Positions 40,601 through 46,600 of a stretch of 64,000 nucleotides of DNA are shown one piece after another (positions within the stretch are counted from its first letter, which is position 1; every line of letters starts with the position of its first letter). This DNA is from Chimonanthus salicifolius (Eukaryota; Streptophyta; Magnoliopsida; Laurales; Calycanthaceae). The translations under genes were made by a program, and so were the position numbers. The DNA is taken from the NCBI GenBank assembly GCA_013350335.1, contig CM023539.1, forward strand, positions 22,561,043-22,625,042. The letters run 5' to 3'. The notes under the pieces are model-generated. The model searched no databases and was not told the origin of the DNA. It saw only the letters and a list, made by a program, of their open reading frames with translations.

Positions 40601-42539
40601 CCATGTGAGACCCACTTTATATTAAATCCAATCCGTTCAAACTAATTTTTTTTCTTTTTAAACGTTGACCCAAAATTTCATAATTTTCTTTCAATGCAAC
40701 CTTACTTTTGGATTAATCATGAAATGTCAAAACATTTATCTAATAGTTCGTTTTTAATCTTAAAAAAGGATAAGATGATTCCCTGTGTCTCATTTTTGAC
40801 AATATGATAACCTTTCTGATAATCTATCCATTCATATAATTTTCTTCGTCATTGGGAGGGATCCACTCTTTGACACGGCTTGTCAAAACAACCGAGCTTT
40901 TCTGCTTGGGCATCTATCAGACCTGCCATATAATGTTCACCTTGGACAAGGTGATGATGTATTCAATTATTTACGGACCAACTTGAAAGGTGGCACTATG
41001 AAGCCAACAGCTTACTGTTATTTTGTGCAAGCATGTACACATGGCATATTATATTTTCTATTTTCTAACTCACAAATTTGAACTTCATTTTGCTCATGTT
41101 ATGTTAGTTTGTCAATTGCACCAGTAAAGAACTTGTTATTTTTCTTCTTGTATTCCACATGCTATCAACTTAGTTAGGCATTGAAAATTTCTCAGCTCGT
41201 CATTTATTTCAATTTATGGGAAATCTTTTTACCTACTGTACAGTTTATGACAGAGATGAAAGAGACTGCTTTCCTCATGCAGAATGTTTCCCCAAGGTAT
41301 ACATTCTACATTAAGATTTCAATAAATTCAATCTTCGTTGAGAAATGTTTGTGAAGTAGTGTTTGGTATTGTATATAGGAGTCTAATTGTTATGGATGAA
41401 CTTGGGCGAGCTACCTCCTCCTCGGATGGATTTGCTATTGCTTGGAGCTGTTGTGAGCACCTGTTATCACTTAAAACGTAATGACTTAAACCACATAAAA
41501 TTATTTTAACTTTCAGTGAGCTTTACATGTAGGGACTTCTGAATTACCTGCTATCACTCAAAGCTTAATTACTAAAAACACAAAACTTTCATTGAGCTTT
41601 ACATATAGGAACTTTTGAATAAACAAATATAACGGATTTCCAAAATCCTTACCCCTCCATCCATCCATCCATCCATCTATCTATCTATCGATCTATCTAT
41701 CCTTCTATCCATCCATCCTGATGATATTGGGCTTGTTATCTGTTTTCTTCTTCTTGAACTTCTATCTTTCGACAAATGAAATCTATACTGTTATTGTTGT
41801 CTCTCCATTACCCTTCTTTTTGATGGCCTTGAATGAGCTAACTGGAAGAATCTTCCTTTTCGACTTGCAAATCCTGCCCCTTGGGTCTCTTCAGATACAC
41901 CATATTTGCAACACATATGGAGAATCTATCTGAATTAGCATCCATCTATCCCAACGTGAAGGTTTTGCATTTTCAAGTTGATCTGAAAAGCAACCATTTG
42001 GATTTCAAGGTGTGTTTCTGAAATTTTCGTTCACTCTAAAAGCTAAATGTGATCTCATCTTGGCTTAGTCTCACATGATGTCAGAATTTTTTCATTCTTG
42101 TTAGTTTCTTCTCAAGGACGGGCCACGACATGTACCACATTATGGGCTCCTGTTGGCTGGAGTTGCAGGTCTGCCAAGCTCAGTGATTGAATCTGCCAGG
42201 AGCATGACAGCAAGGGTCACTGAAAAAGTAAAGCATTGTTGTTTCTGGCTGGTTAAACATATTTTTATCATCTATCTCTCTGGTTATTGTATGATGATGA
42301 TTTGAGGTTGTTTGGAAATTGTAGTGCTTTTGTCGTCATTTATATTTATATTTTCATTGGTTTGGCAGGAGATGAAGAGGATGGAAGTCAACTGCATGCA
42401 GTATCATCCCATTCAGATGGCATACCGTGTTGCTCAGAGGCTGATTTGTTTGAAATACTCTAACCAAGACGAGGATGGCATCCGGCGAGCCCTACAAGGT
42501 CTCAAGGAGAGCTACATGCAAGGAAGGTTAGCTGATTGA
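154..42539 (+). CDS. MSH4: MSH4, MutS homologue 4, C-terminal half (10 exons, 5' end outside window)
   Basis: Meiosis-specific MutS homologue. In the established ZMM pathway it pairs with MSH5 and forms a sliding clamp that stabilises recombination intermediates and promotes interfering crossovers. Ten exons, listed separately, join in one frame to 1053 nt (350 codons plus TGA); plant MSH4 is about 790 residues, so roughly the last 45% is here. Visible features: the end of the core/lever region ([18 protein letters not shown], then [18 protein letters not shown]), the sequence [11 protein letters not shown] before the ATPase, Walker A (GPNMSGKST) split across a phase-2 intron, the [17 protein letters not shown] segment, Walker B with the signature loop ([14 protein letters not shown]), FATHM, and the C-terminal tail ending MQGRLAD. 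All splice sites are GT-AG and no stop or frameshift occurs in the exons, so the gene looks intact. Identification is by recognition of the family, not by a search. Confidence 0.95.
501..705 (-). mobile_element. LINE 3'-end fragment
   Basis: A T-rich run at 501-513, followed on the + strand by gagcggtaactgaaaag and attcattaaaaacatgg, is the reverse complement of a plant LINE 3' end (an -aatgaat- 3'UTR followed by poly(A)). No coding part remains and the right edge is approximate. No convincing target duplication was seen. Confidence 0.45.
2369..3858 (-). mobile_element. Solo LTR (Sirevirus-like family D), 1490 bp
   Basis: It begins TGAAATTCC and ends CCGAACA on the + strand, flanked by the 5-bp duplication ACCCC (2364-2368 and 3859-3863). 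Removing the LTR and one ACCCC rejoins the LINE reverse transcriptase between DRQILDG and LIANELVH. Orientation is minus: a TATAAATA-like box reads on the minus strand at about 3084-3093, and the palindromic tract lies on its upstream side. A second copy starts at 63736. Confidence 0.9.
3110..3625 (-). promoter_or_regulatory. Palindromic tract upstream of the TATA box, solo LTR D
   Basis: TCGAGGCCTCGA (3136-3147) is a perfect 12-bp palindrome. Related copies occur at 3114-3124 (tcgaggcctcc) and 3609-3620 (tgaggcctcaag). They sit 5' of the minus-strand TATA-like box at 3084-3093, the expected U3 position. Confidence 0.5.
4320..6228 (-). mobile_element. Decayed Copia element, part 1 (pol side)
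   Basis: Minus-strand Copia remnant carrying, from right to left, a zinc-knuckle relic ([11 protein letters not shown] at about 6135-6170), protease, GAG-pre-integrase and integrase. The reverse transcriptase and 3' LTR are missing; the left edge abuts the LINE near 4310-4320. On the right it is cut at TCCTG by the Sirevirus-like element and resumes at 18355. Confidence 0.82.
4896..5945 (-). pseudogene. Copia protease and integrase relic
   Basis: Protease signature [12 protein letters not shown] lies at about 5900-5940 (aspartate present). GAG-pre-integrase [17 protein letters not shown] is at about 5515-5562. Integrase core pieces include [20 protein letters not shown] (5400-5470), a degraded GDNRGG for the usual SDNGGE, and [20 protein letters not shown] with KSYWLEE at 5090-5220. 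Frame changes occur near 5300 and 5600. The wording is very close to the Copia element at 29696-40541, so the two belong to one family. Confidence 0.8.
6229..8063 (+). repeat. 5' LTR of family A
   Basis: It starts TGTTAGTGCCTCGGCTTGG and ends GGATCTTTCA (TG...CA), 1835 bp. It has a palindrome-rich tract at 6536-7080 and a weakened TATA-like ctatacaaaa at 7097-7106. The 3' end carries the sequence ccttctagggtcaatcatg shared with other Sirevirus-like LTRs here. Confidence 0.9.
8066..8078 (+). promoter_or_regulatory. Primer-binding site, family A
   Basis: tggtatcagagtc, complementary to the 3' end of initiator tRNA-Met apart from the last bases, three bases after the LTR terminus CA. Confidence 0.85.
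8106..9317 (+). pseudogene. Degenerate Sirevirus gag region
   Basis: After the primer-binding site an ATG near 8131 opens [14 protein letters not shown], resembling the start of Copia gag, but it runs into stops within 20 codons. Further + strand pieces (for example 8622-8867) have no recognisable motif. The region is cut at 9317 by the LINE insertion. Confidence 0.4.
9318..14131 (-). mobile_element. L1-type LINE inside the Sirevirus-like element, 4.8 kb
   Basis: The poly(A) tail is a T run starting at 9318. An 11-bp target duplication with one mismatch flanks it: aatacttgctg at 9307-9317 and aatacttgttg at 14132-14142. The element is 5'-truncated inside the endonuclease domain; ORF1 is missing. 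Its presence between the family A LTRs shows that it arrived after that element. Confidence 0.88.
9672..14131 (-). pseudogene. Broken LINE ORF2 (endonuclease, RT, zf-RVT, RNase H)
   Basis: Domains read leftward on the minus strand. Endonuclease C-terminal two-thirds: about 13480-14131, including [14 protein letters not shown] and DHWPILL. Linker to the RT: 12843-13463, including [18 protein letters not shown]: 11302-12400, including [55 protein letters not shown] and catalytic FADD near 11565-11580. zf-RVT-like: 10174-10629, with [18 protein letters not shown]. RNase H: 9672-10000, with [19 protein letters not shown] and [13 protein letters not shown]. Several frameshifts and stops make it non-functional, but it is the best-preserved LINE in the window. 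Confidence 0.88.
14143..16523 (+). other. Sirevirus-like internal region after the LINE: extra ORF, spacer, multiple GGGGGAG tracts
   Basis: 14143-14870 has no recognised domain but contains a short stretch (14585-14640) with the same tcgacatgtcgac palindromes as the LTRs. The extra ORF follows, then about 1.1 kb of non-coding sequence in which purine tracts recur (15826, 16050, 16086, 16181, 16257, each containing gggggag). Multiplied polypurine tracts are a known Sirevirus feature. Confidence 0.6.
14897..15411 (+). pseudogene. Sirevirus extra (env-like position) ORF, internally deleted
   Basis: The chosen ATG at 14899 begins [20 protein letters not shown]; an upstream in-frame start at 14876 is possible. 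The first about 108 residues are Ser/Pro/Lys-rich, then acidic ([14 protein letters not shown]). A frame change near 15220 leads to a heptad-like segment ([20 protein letters not shown]) predicted to form a coiled coil, ending at a TAG at 15409. This N-terminal tail plus C-terminal coil resembles the ORF that some Sireviruses carry between pol and the 3' LTR, with its middle removed. No signal peptide or membrane segment was seen. Confidence 0.5.
16524..16537 (+). promoter_or_regulatory. Polypurine tract, family A
   Basis: gaaaaagggggagg immediately upstream of the 3' LTR, the plus-strand priming site. Confidence 0.8.
16850..17370 (+). promoter_or_regulatory. Palindromic U3 array of family A
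   Basis: Repeated CACCGA-cccc-TCGGTG inverted repeats (perfect at 16864-16879) and variants such as cgacatgtcgac at 17279-17290. The same array is at 6536-7080 in the 5' LTR. It ends about 25 bp before the TATA box. Confidence 0.6.
17394..17404 (+). promoter_or_regulatory. TATA box of family A LTR
   Basis: tctatataaac in the 3' LTR, downstream of the palindromic array; the homologous site in the 5' LTR (7097) is mutated to ctatacaaaa. Confidence 0.6.
20053..21140 (+). mobile_element. 5'-truncated LINE with 15-bp target duplication
   Basis: Flanked by attacaaccgaaagt at 20038-20052 and 21141-21155 (perfect 15 bp). The A-rich tail is at 21134-21140, preceded by ttaatgaatttcttttgg. It is inserted in the LTR of the minus-strand Copia remnant. 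Confidence 0.93.
20066..20960 (+). pseudogene. LINE zf-RVT and RNase H remnant
   Basis: The zf-RVT-like block includes [20 protein letters not shown] and [14 protein letters not shown] (20066-20260). RNase H reads [19 protein letters not shown] (20570-20630), then [13 protein letters not shown] and [15 protein letters not shown]. Stops at about 20395 and 20828 and a frame change between blocks break the frame. The reverse transcriptase is absent because of 5' truncation. Confidence 0.85.
21245..21388 (+). CDS. MSH4: MSH4 exon b
   Basis: 144 nt. The first two bases complete a Glu codon with exon a (GAA), then the exon reads [20 protein letters not shown] and continues through LDMIVNSF and [10 protein letters not shown]. 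It ends after acag with donor gttcaa; the final g starts an Asp codon completed by exon c. Acceptor ttgtag. Confidence 0.95.
21511..21578 (+). CDS. MSH4: MSH4 exon c ([11 protein letters not shown])
   Basis: 68 nt, acceptor gacag, donor gtaagt. It encodes [20 protein letters not shown] and FV, the conserved strand that precedes the nucleotide-binding domain in MutS proteins. Confidence 0.95.
21697..21755 (+). CDS. MSH4: MSH4 exon d (first half of Walker A)
   Basis: 59 nt, acceptor ttgcag, donor gtaaaa. It encodes [19 protein letters not shown] and the first two bases of the Met codon, so the Walker A motif is interrupted by a 105-bp intron. Confidence 0.95.
21861..22017 (+). CDS. MSH4: MSH4 exon e (second half of Walker A)
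   Basis: 157 nt, acceptor gcttag, donor gtatgc. It completes Met and reads [20 protein letters not shown], continuing to [18 protein letters not shown]. The conserved N-S-S-T of the family reads N-C-S-T here. The following intron is 19.2 kb. Confidence 0.95.
22577..23419 (-). mobile_element. LINE 3' remnant
   Basis: A T run at 22577-22585 marks the tail. Minus-strand sequence at 22800-23300 carries RNase H and zf-RVT relics similar to the LINE at 879-4310. A deletion removes the central RNase H, and the right edge is cut at the Gypsy LTR junction near 23420. Confidence 0.7.
23908..24900 (+). pseudogene. Gypsy gag with RG-rich N-terminus and zinc knuckle
   Basis: The frame starting at 23908 (214 codons) has an Arg-Gly repeat ([19 protein letters not shown]), then the Retrotrans_gag core: [48 protein letters not shown] and [20 protein letters not shown] stop at 24550 is followed by more gag in shifted frames and a CCHC knuckle CYNCHGYGH at 24850-24876, where the next codon is TAA. 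At least two stops or frameshifts break it, yet the fold-defining residues are kept. Confidence 0.85.
24924..25600 (+). pseudogene. Proline-rich post-knuckle tail of gag-only Gypsy
   Basis: 178 codons open to 25458. Recognisable: [20 protein letters not shown], a Pro/His/Ser-rich middle ([20 protein letters not shown]) and [12 protein letters not shown]; relics continue to about 25600. The same order ([18 protein letters not shown], a PHP-rich repeat, then [12 protein letters not shown]) occurs in the second gag-only Gypsy at 36767-38667, so this is a family feature. I do not recognise a function. Confidence 0.65.
25791..26717 (+). repeat. 3' LTR of gag-only Gypsy
   Basis: Begins TGATGCGGCG, ends ATGCATCA. 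It contains a TATA-like ttataaag at about 25912 and cttttcttttcg-rich leader sequence. Its last 300 bp match 23429-23725. Confidence 0.82.
26718..28313 (+). mobile_element. 5'-truncated Sirevirus-like LTR (family C)
   Basis: It shares with family A the blocks gatgactctaggtggtaccc, gagggtgtaagtccccac and cctcctagggtcaatc, ending GGACTTTCA at 28313. The 5' part is missing at the junction with the Gypsy LTR (26717). No primer-binding site follows, so it is a solo or orphan LTR. Confidence 0.75.
26915..27465 (+). promoter_or_regulatory. Palindromic U3 array of LTR C
   Basis: About a dozen copies of tcgacacatcg / tcgatatgtcga motifs, for example the perfect 14-bp palindrome GTCGACATGTCGAC at 27101-27114. 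The array stops about 20 bp before a TATA box (cctatataacc, 27482-27492). Confidence 0.6.
28604..28680 (+). mobile_element. 77-bp LINE 3'-end insertion
   Basis: A 14-bp target duplication atcaattccttgtt (28590-28603 and 28681-28694) flanks 77 bp that end in ctctcaaaaaag plus an A run. This looks like an extremely 5'-truncated LINE insertion. Confidence 0.75.
28694..29642. other. Unassigned intron sequence
   Basis: No conserved domain or terminal repeat was recognised on either strand. Short open frames here look random. An A run at 29388-29402 might be the tail of another retroposed fragment, but I found no duplication. Confidence 0.4.
29643..29694. repeat. (TA)n microsatellite, left half of Copia target
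   Basis: About 26 TA units directly abut the left LTR of the Copia element; a matching AT tract abuts the right LTR at 40543-40599. Confidence 0.9.
30304..30377 (+). repeat. 37-bp tandem duplication in Copia B leader
   Basis: Two identical units starting tgtggtttcctcgctccctg, at 30304-30340 and 30341-30377, in the long untranslated leader (29990-30840). Confidence 0.9.
31600..31820 (+). repeat. Tandemly duplicated zinc-knuckle segment in gag
   Basis: Two in-frame copies, each encoding a Gly/Pro-Lys linker ([19 protein letters not shown]) followed by C-x2[16 protein letters not shown]. In both, the zinc-binding His after KMTN is lost: Tyr in the first, Arg in the second. The related minus-strand Copia relic keeps His. 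Confidence 0.82.
34824..35664 (+). mobile_element. Solo LTR of gag-only Gypsy family nested in a Gypsy LTR
   Basis: 841 bp, TGATGCGG...TGCATCA, with a perfect 5-bp duplication ATAGG (34819-34823 and 35665-35669). It resembles the LTR at 25791-26717. Removing it restores the left LTR of the minus-strand Gypsy (gatgcaagacaaaggatagg then gtaacac), which matches 38668 onward. Confidence 0.93.
36900..38195 (-). pseudogene. Gypsy gag and proline-rich tail, decayed
   Basis: Gag core: [20 protein letters not shown] and [18 protein letters not shown] at 38020-38180. After a gap, the tail: [18 protein letters not shown] and a repeated [12 protein letters not shown] unit (37440-37560, three 36-nt copies). 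Then [15 protein letters not shown] and a [20 protein letters not shown] block (36980-37180). Stops and frame changes separate the blocks; no pol domain is present. It is homologous in order and wording to the element at 23420-26717. Confidence 0.75.
40543..40599. repeat. (AT)n microsatellite, right half of Copia target
   Basis: About 28 AT units directly after the right LTR of Copia B. Confidence 0.9.
40604..40870. repeat. Dispersed AT-rich repeat (MITE-like), copy 1
   Basis: Homologous to 43985-44250: shared blocks include ggattaatcat, tcaaaa-atttatc-aatag, ttttaatcttaaaaaa and gataat-tatccat. Copia B apparently landed next to or inside this copy. Terminal inverted repeats were not resolved, so the class is open. 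Confidence 0.55.
41244..41296 (+). CDS. MSH4: MSH4 exon f
   Basis: 53 nt, acceptor gtacag, donor gtatac. It encodes [17 protein letters not shown] and two bases of an Arg codon. It continues the N-C-S-T of exon e directly into the family sequence, which establishes the 19.2-kb intron. Confidence 0.94.
41379..41477 (+). CDS. MSH4: MSH4 exon g (Walker B and signature loop)
   Basis: 99 nt, acceptor tatatag, donor gtaatg. It encodes [20 protein letters not shown] and continues [12 protein letters not shown]. It contains the acidic Walker B pair Asp-Glu and the loop that acts in trans in MutS dimers. Confidence 0.95.
41459..41620 (+). repeat. Tandem duplication spanning an MSH4 exon-intron junction
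   Basis: Copy 1 (41459-41544) begins with the last 19 bases of exon g, acctgttatcacttaaaac, and continues through the donor gtaatg. Copy 2 (41546-41620) begins acctgctatcactcaaagc followed by ttaatt, so the donor GT is lost. Both continue to a gagctttacat-tag-gactt-tgaa block. Confidence 0.8.
41655..41720. repeat. (TCCA)n/(TCTA)n microsatellite in MSH4 intron
   Basis: A compound tetranucleotide tract of ccat and ctat units within the 417-bp intron between exons g and h. Confidence 0.9.
41895..42009 (+). CDS. MSH4: MSH4 exon h (FATHM)
   Basis: 115 nt, acceptor cttcag, donor gtgtgt. It encodes [20 protein letters not shown] then [18 protein letters not shown]. The switch histidine of FATHM is present. 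Confidence 0.95.
42105..42227 (+). CDS. MSH4: MSH4 exon i
   Basis: 123 nt (41 codons, phase 0 at both ends), acceptor gttag, donor gtaaag. It encodes [20 protein letters not shown], then [21 protein letters not shown]. Confidence 0.95.
42369..42539 (+). CDS. MSH4: MSH4 last exon j with stop codon
   Basis: 171 nt, acceptor ggcag, ending in TGA. It encodes [20 protein letters not shown], then [20 protein letters not shown] and a tail ending [10 protein letters not shown], the usual MSH4 C-terminus that contributes to dimerisation. Confidence 0.95.
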   Translation, partial: EMKRMEVNCMQYHPIQMAYRVAQRLICLKYSNQDEDGIRRALQGLKESYMQGRLAD

Positions 42540-43984
42540 GAGATGGTTTTTTTTTCACCCCTTTTAGGCGACATTTTCTTCAGTAGAATAACAAGCAAGG
42601 AAAAAGCGAGATATCTCCATGTTATATTGATATATAGAACTAATGGTCCTACATAAAATGTTAAGATGAAAGCAAAAAAAATTACTTCCAAGCCTGGTCT
42701 TGAACAACCGATACATCTCCGCAATTGCCGCATCAACATTAAAAATCTTAGAATTGCTATCAGAAACGAGTTGATGGTGTGAGGTTCCCACGGCCCACCA
42801 GATGAAACAAGTATGAATGGCTAGTAATGATGAGTATTATCCATGAACCAGAATCATAATGTTTTGCACATCCAACTCTGGAACCAGTTTCTTCACCTGG
42901 GTGACAAGCCGATGCTCACCACCCTGGGCACTGACAATGATGCATAAGAATATCGATTTGTTTGAAAGGTCTTTATGAAAATCGACTTTATTGGATTCTC
43001 CAGCCAGCAGTAGAAATGGTATCAATGGTATGGATTTCAATTTAGTGGTGCATTTAATTTAAATGCTATAAAATTACAGATCCAATTTACATGTAGATGC
43101 GAGGAAAGGTGTCCTGGTGATTGCTGAGGCCATAGTTGGGCCCCTATTGGATGGTGTATACAGCCTCTATTTGGGCGGAGGTGCTAGGGTGAAATACTTA
43201 TTCCAAATCTTGATATAAATGTTAAGATGGCTATAGCCATTAATTTATAGAGGGACTGATCGAGTAAGGGTTTCAATACTAACCTAACCCACCAGGTGAA
43301 CACACTTCGATTGATAAGTGCTTTAAATGGCTGGCTATATGGCTTTGCAGTCTGCATAATAACAGGACTAAAAAAAAAAAAAAAAAATATCTCATTTGAT
43401 GGCTTAAGCTCAATGATTCGTTTCAATTGTATGCGTAACAAATTTACTGATAGAGAAGTAAAAAACTAGTGGAAGACTCCCATGTTTGGCCAAGTAATAC
43501 CTCAATTGGTGTTGCGTTGGTTGCATGTATCTCAGTGCTGGCAATATATTGACTCGTCCTTGTGAGTCCTAGAAAGTATATTATTTGAATTATATATATT
43601 AGATCTATATAAATGAAAAAATATATATTCAAAATGATAATTTATCTAATATAAGGTCACAAAAATGGATGAATGAGTTTGGAAATAATTTTTAAACTTA
43701 AAAAAGACTTTGAAATTTGGATTCAAACTGAAGCATCTATTTTCTTCTAACCTTATAGCAGATAAACAAAATATTTTTTTTGAATTTTTTTTTTCATATT
43801 TGTGTAGATCTAATGAATATTAATAAAATGATATGGTTTATGAGATCTAAAATATCAATATAGGATGAGTGATTGTGGGGAAACAAAGTGTTTTTGCAAC
43901 TCCTAGTAGTGACAGCCAAACATCAATGAAATAATGAACGGCGAGTCTACAAAATGGCTAGTCATTTTTGGTGCTTCTCGCACA
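42540..43984. other. MSH4 3' flank, unassigned
   Basis: It starts with the 3' UTR; no clear AATAAA signal is visible close to the stop. Minus-strand open frames at 42564-42791 (with IFNVDAAIAEMYRLF) and 42837-43040 look coding-like but I do not recognise them; they could be an RNase H-like retroelement relic. An A run is at 43371-43387. Confidence 0.35.
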
Positions 43985-44250
43985 AGTTCTCATGTGAGAT
44001 TCATTTTATGTTAAATCTGATTTGTTAGAATTATTTTACTTTTTAAAATGTAGGTTGAACATTCATTTGATGTATTTGACCATTGGATTAATCATAATAA
44101 GTCAAAATATTTATCCAATAGCTTTTTAATCTTAAAAAAATCAATAGTTAACATTATTTAATGGGTCTCATTTTTTATAGTATGGTAGCCCTCATGATAA
44201 TTTATCCATCTATTTAATTTGTTCTCATCAAGTGAAATCTACAATTTAAC
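43985..44250. repeat. Dispersed AT-rich repeat (MITE-like), copy 2
   Basis: Second copy of the repeat at 40604-40870, same orientation, clearly diverged. Confidence 0.55.
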
Positions 44251-45083
44251 ATAGCACATTAAAATACATGTGCTTTTTACCCAATAATCAAACATGATAT
44301 GATAGAAATAAGAGTAGTTAAACTAAAAGTCTATAAAAGATTAGATTGGTCTGAACCATGTCCGGATTGACCGATTAAAGGTAGAAAACAAATGGATCGA
44401 AAGATATTTTATGTAATGATGAAATAGATGATCATCAACCGCACATTGTTCCAAAGATCTACATGTTTGATTCACATCACAACTTCTGAATCATTTGATA
44501 CATGATCAAAGAATGCAAGTTATGACCTACTTTTGATGATTGGATGGCTGAGAATGATCACAAGTTGTATTATCTTTGAAGATTCTCACAACTTACAAAC
44601 CCTACCATATAAAGGGCCTCGAATCCAAACCTGATTAAGGGTGGGTGTTCAACCTTAATCCAAGTGTTCTAAAGCAGGACCAAATGAGTACTGCTTGCAC
44701 ATTGGTACGCCCTGCAATGCAGGGGCCATTCAAAGTGGATAAAAGTGCAAGGTTAGTTAAAGAACCAACCGAATTAGGTGAGTCAGTCTTGAATCATCTC
44801 GATGGTTAAAATAAGCCCAAATCAGGCTTCTTTGAACATCGGCAGGCTTTAATTTGAATTCTAATGAATTCAAAATTCATAGGACTCTTTCCATTTGGTT
44901 GTCCCGTTTAGAACCCAGAATAGTGTAGTGTTGGTCTTGACTTAAGAGGCAAAAAATGGGCCAGAACAGTACACCCAAATATGGCAGTCCAACATGAAAT
45001 CAAAGGGTTGAAATAGATCCATTTCCAAGCACTTGCCTACACAAAGGGAGGCCTTGATCTCAATCAACTTGACAAGAGTTGCA
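44251..45083. other. Unassigned intergenic sequence
   Basis: No coding motif, terminal repeat or tandem structure recognised on either strand. Confidence 0.4.
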
Positions 45084-45260
45084 GGGGTCCAAAATTCGGT
45101 GGGGCCAAGATTTTATCATCTCGACCGATATCTCGGTTCCACAATATCAGCCGATATTACTCTCTCTCTCTCTCTTTTGGGCCAAATGTCGGCCGAGACC
45201 AAAATGTATTGGCTGAGATGGCGAGATCTCGGTGGATGTATCGGCCGAATTTTGGACCCC
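45084..45260. mobile_element. MITE with 16-bp terminal inverted repeats
   Basis: The ends are ggggtccaaaattcgg at 45084-45099 and its exact reverse complement at 45245-45260. The 177-bp body is rich in tcggccga / gagatctcgg motifs and a (CT)n tract. No matching target duplication was seen, so the superfamily is undetermined. Confidence 0.75.
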
Positions 45261-46139
45261 ATTAAGCAAGAAATTGGCTGGATAACTAGCAGGGTGATTT
45301 AAACCCACCCCGACATTCATGTTGTGATCCAAGTCCACCTCACGTTATACAGGGCCTTGGTTGAAATATCTTATAATTGTGCTTCCGTCCTGATAGTTCC
45401 TACTGCCTTCCCACTATGAGTTTCCTAGTAAAACCTCCGCTTCTTCTTCTTCTTCCTCCTCTGTGTCAGCTTTGCCAACCTTTCAGTTATTTCTGCAGGA
45501 CAAAGATAGGAAGGAAGGTTCTCTTTGGAGAGTGATGGATGATACACCTACCTAGATGAAAGCGACATTTCCCTTTCATAGTGCTTCTCTCTAGGCCCAT
45601 GTAGGCCCTGAAAGGTCTCATAAGGACCTAACATCTTAATGACCCCAAATTTGGCCTGTATGGGTGTGGGCTAGCTTGTTTTTGTGCCAAATATTGCCCA
45701 CCGTGTAGGTAGGTAATGAAAAGCTATGAATTCCTAGGAGAAAGGGGTAGAAAGCTAATGTTTCATGCGGACTTCGTAGAAAGTTAAAGAAGAAAATAAA
45801 GATACAATCTGGTGTTCTTCCGAACAAATGTAAAAACTAAATACGAACTCAATCCAAAGTAGAATTCCTTAGGACGAGTCTAAGAATTTAAATCTAAATT
45901 CAGATTTAGTTCATGGCGATGATCCTTGGGATGGGTCATTATTCATTGATTAAAGAAAATCTGAATTTAGTAGAAAGCTTTGTTCCTTAAGGTGGATCTA
46001 GATACACTTGGAGGAGTTGCTCTGAGCTACTTTCTCTAGGATGGGCCTCGTACATACATGGATTTACTTCATTGCTGCACTCTCTCGACTTTGTGGGAGG
46101 GTCTAATACAATTTGGATCTCTTGTGGTTATTACTTTTT
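45261..46139. other. Unassigned intergenic sequence
   Basis: No recognisable gene or repeat end. Possible short relics only. Confidence 0.4.
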
Positions 46140-46600
46140 TGTTTAGTCTACCCTCATATGAATTATAGAGTACATAAAATTATATACCAATAGGACGTCT
46201 TTTTGAGTCTACTTGCCCAAAAAGATAGACGGTTTAATGATCTGAGGCCGAGTTCGAAGATATGTCTGAAATATGAAAAAGATGCAAAATTTAGATCTAT
46301 CTTGAAGGTCTAATTTTCTTCCTTTAGCTGACAGCATATGAGCTCCAAAGGGCACGAAACTTATATAATTGAAAAGAACTTCGAGTGCATCTTCTAGCAG
46401 TACAAAACAACTCAGTGATCTAAGTTCAGATATAAAAGATATGCTTGAAATATGAAAAAGGTGCAAATTTTAGACCTATTACAAGTGTGATTTCTTCTCC
46501 CCAACTCACCCTCAAATGGATTCAAAAGGCTCAATTTATATATTGATACAAAGATCTCTGAGTCTACTTCCTAACGTGATAAACAAATTGCCAATAAAAG
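46140..46600. repeat. Divergent tandem repeat, about 180-bp unit, 2.5 copies
   Basis: Landmarks recur in order: ggacgtctttttgagtctac (46191), aagaacttcgagtgcatctt (46376), aagatctctgagtctacttc (46551). The gatatg-ctgaaatatgaaaaa block occurs at 46259 and 46438. No coding content recognised. Confidence 0.65.

Larger units (their letters stand above)
22018..41243 (+). other. Giant MSH4 intron (19,226 bp)
   Basis: It lies between exon e and exon f, both with canonical splice sites and in-frame junctions. It contains a LINE remnant, two gag-only Gypsy elements, an LTR remnant, a Copia element and a solo LTR. In 22018-22576 and 40871-41243 I see only ordinary AT-rich intron. Confidence 0.93.

Noticed and set aside
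42564..43040. Two minus-strand open frames downstream of MSH4 as a small gene
   Set aside because: They are in different frames, have no recognisable domain or splice structure, and the only suggestive string (IFNVDAAIAEMY) could be an RNase H relic. Kept only as unassigned flank.
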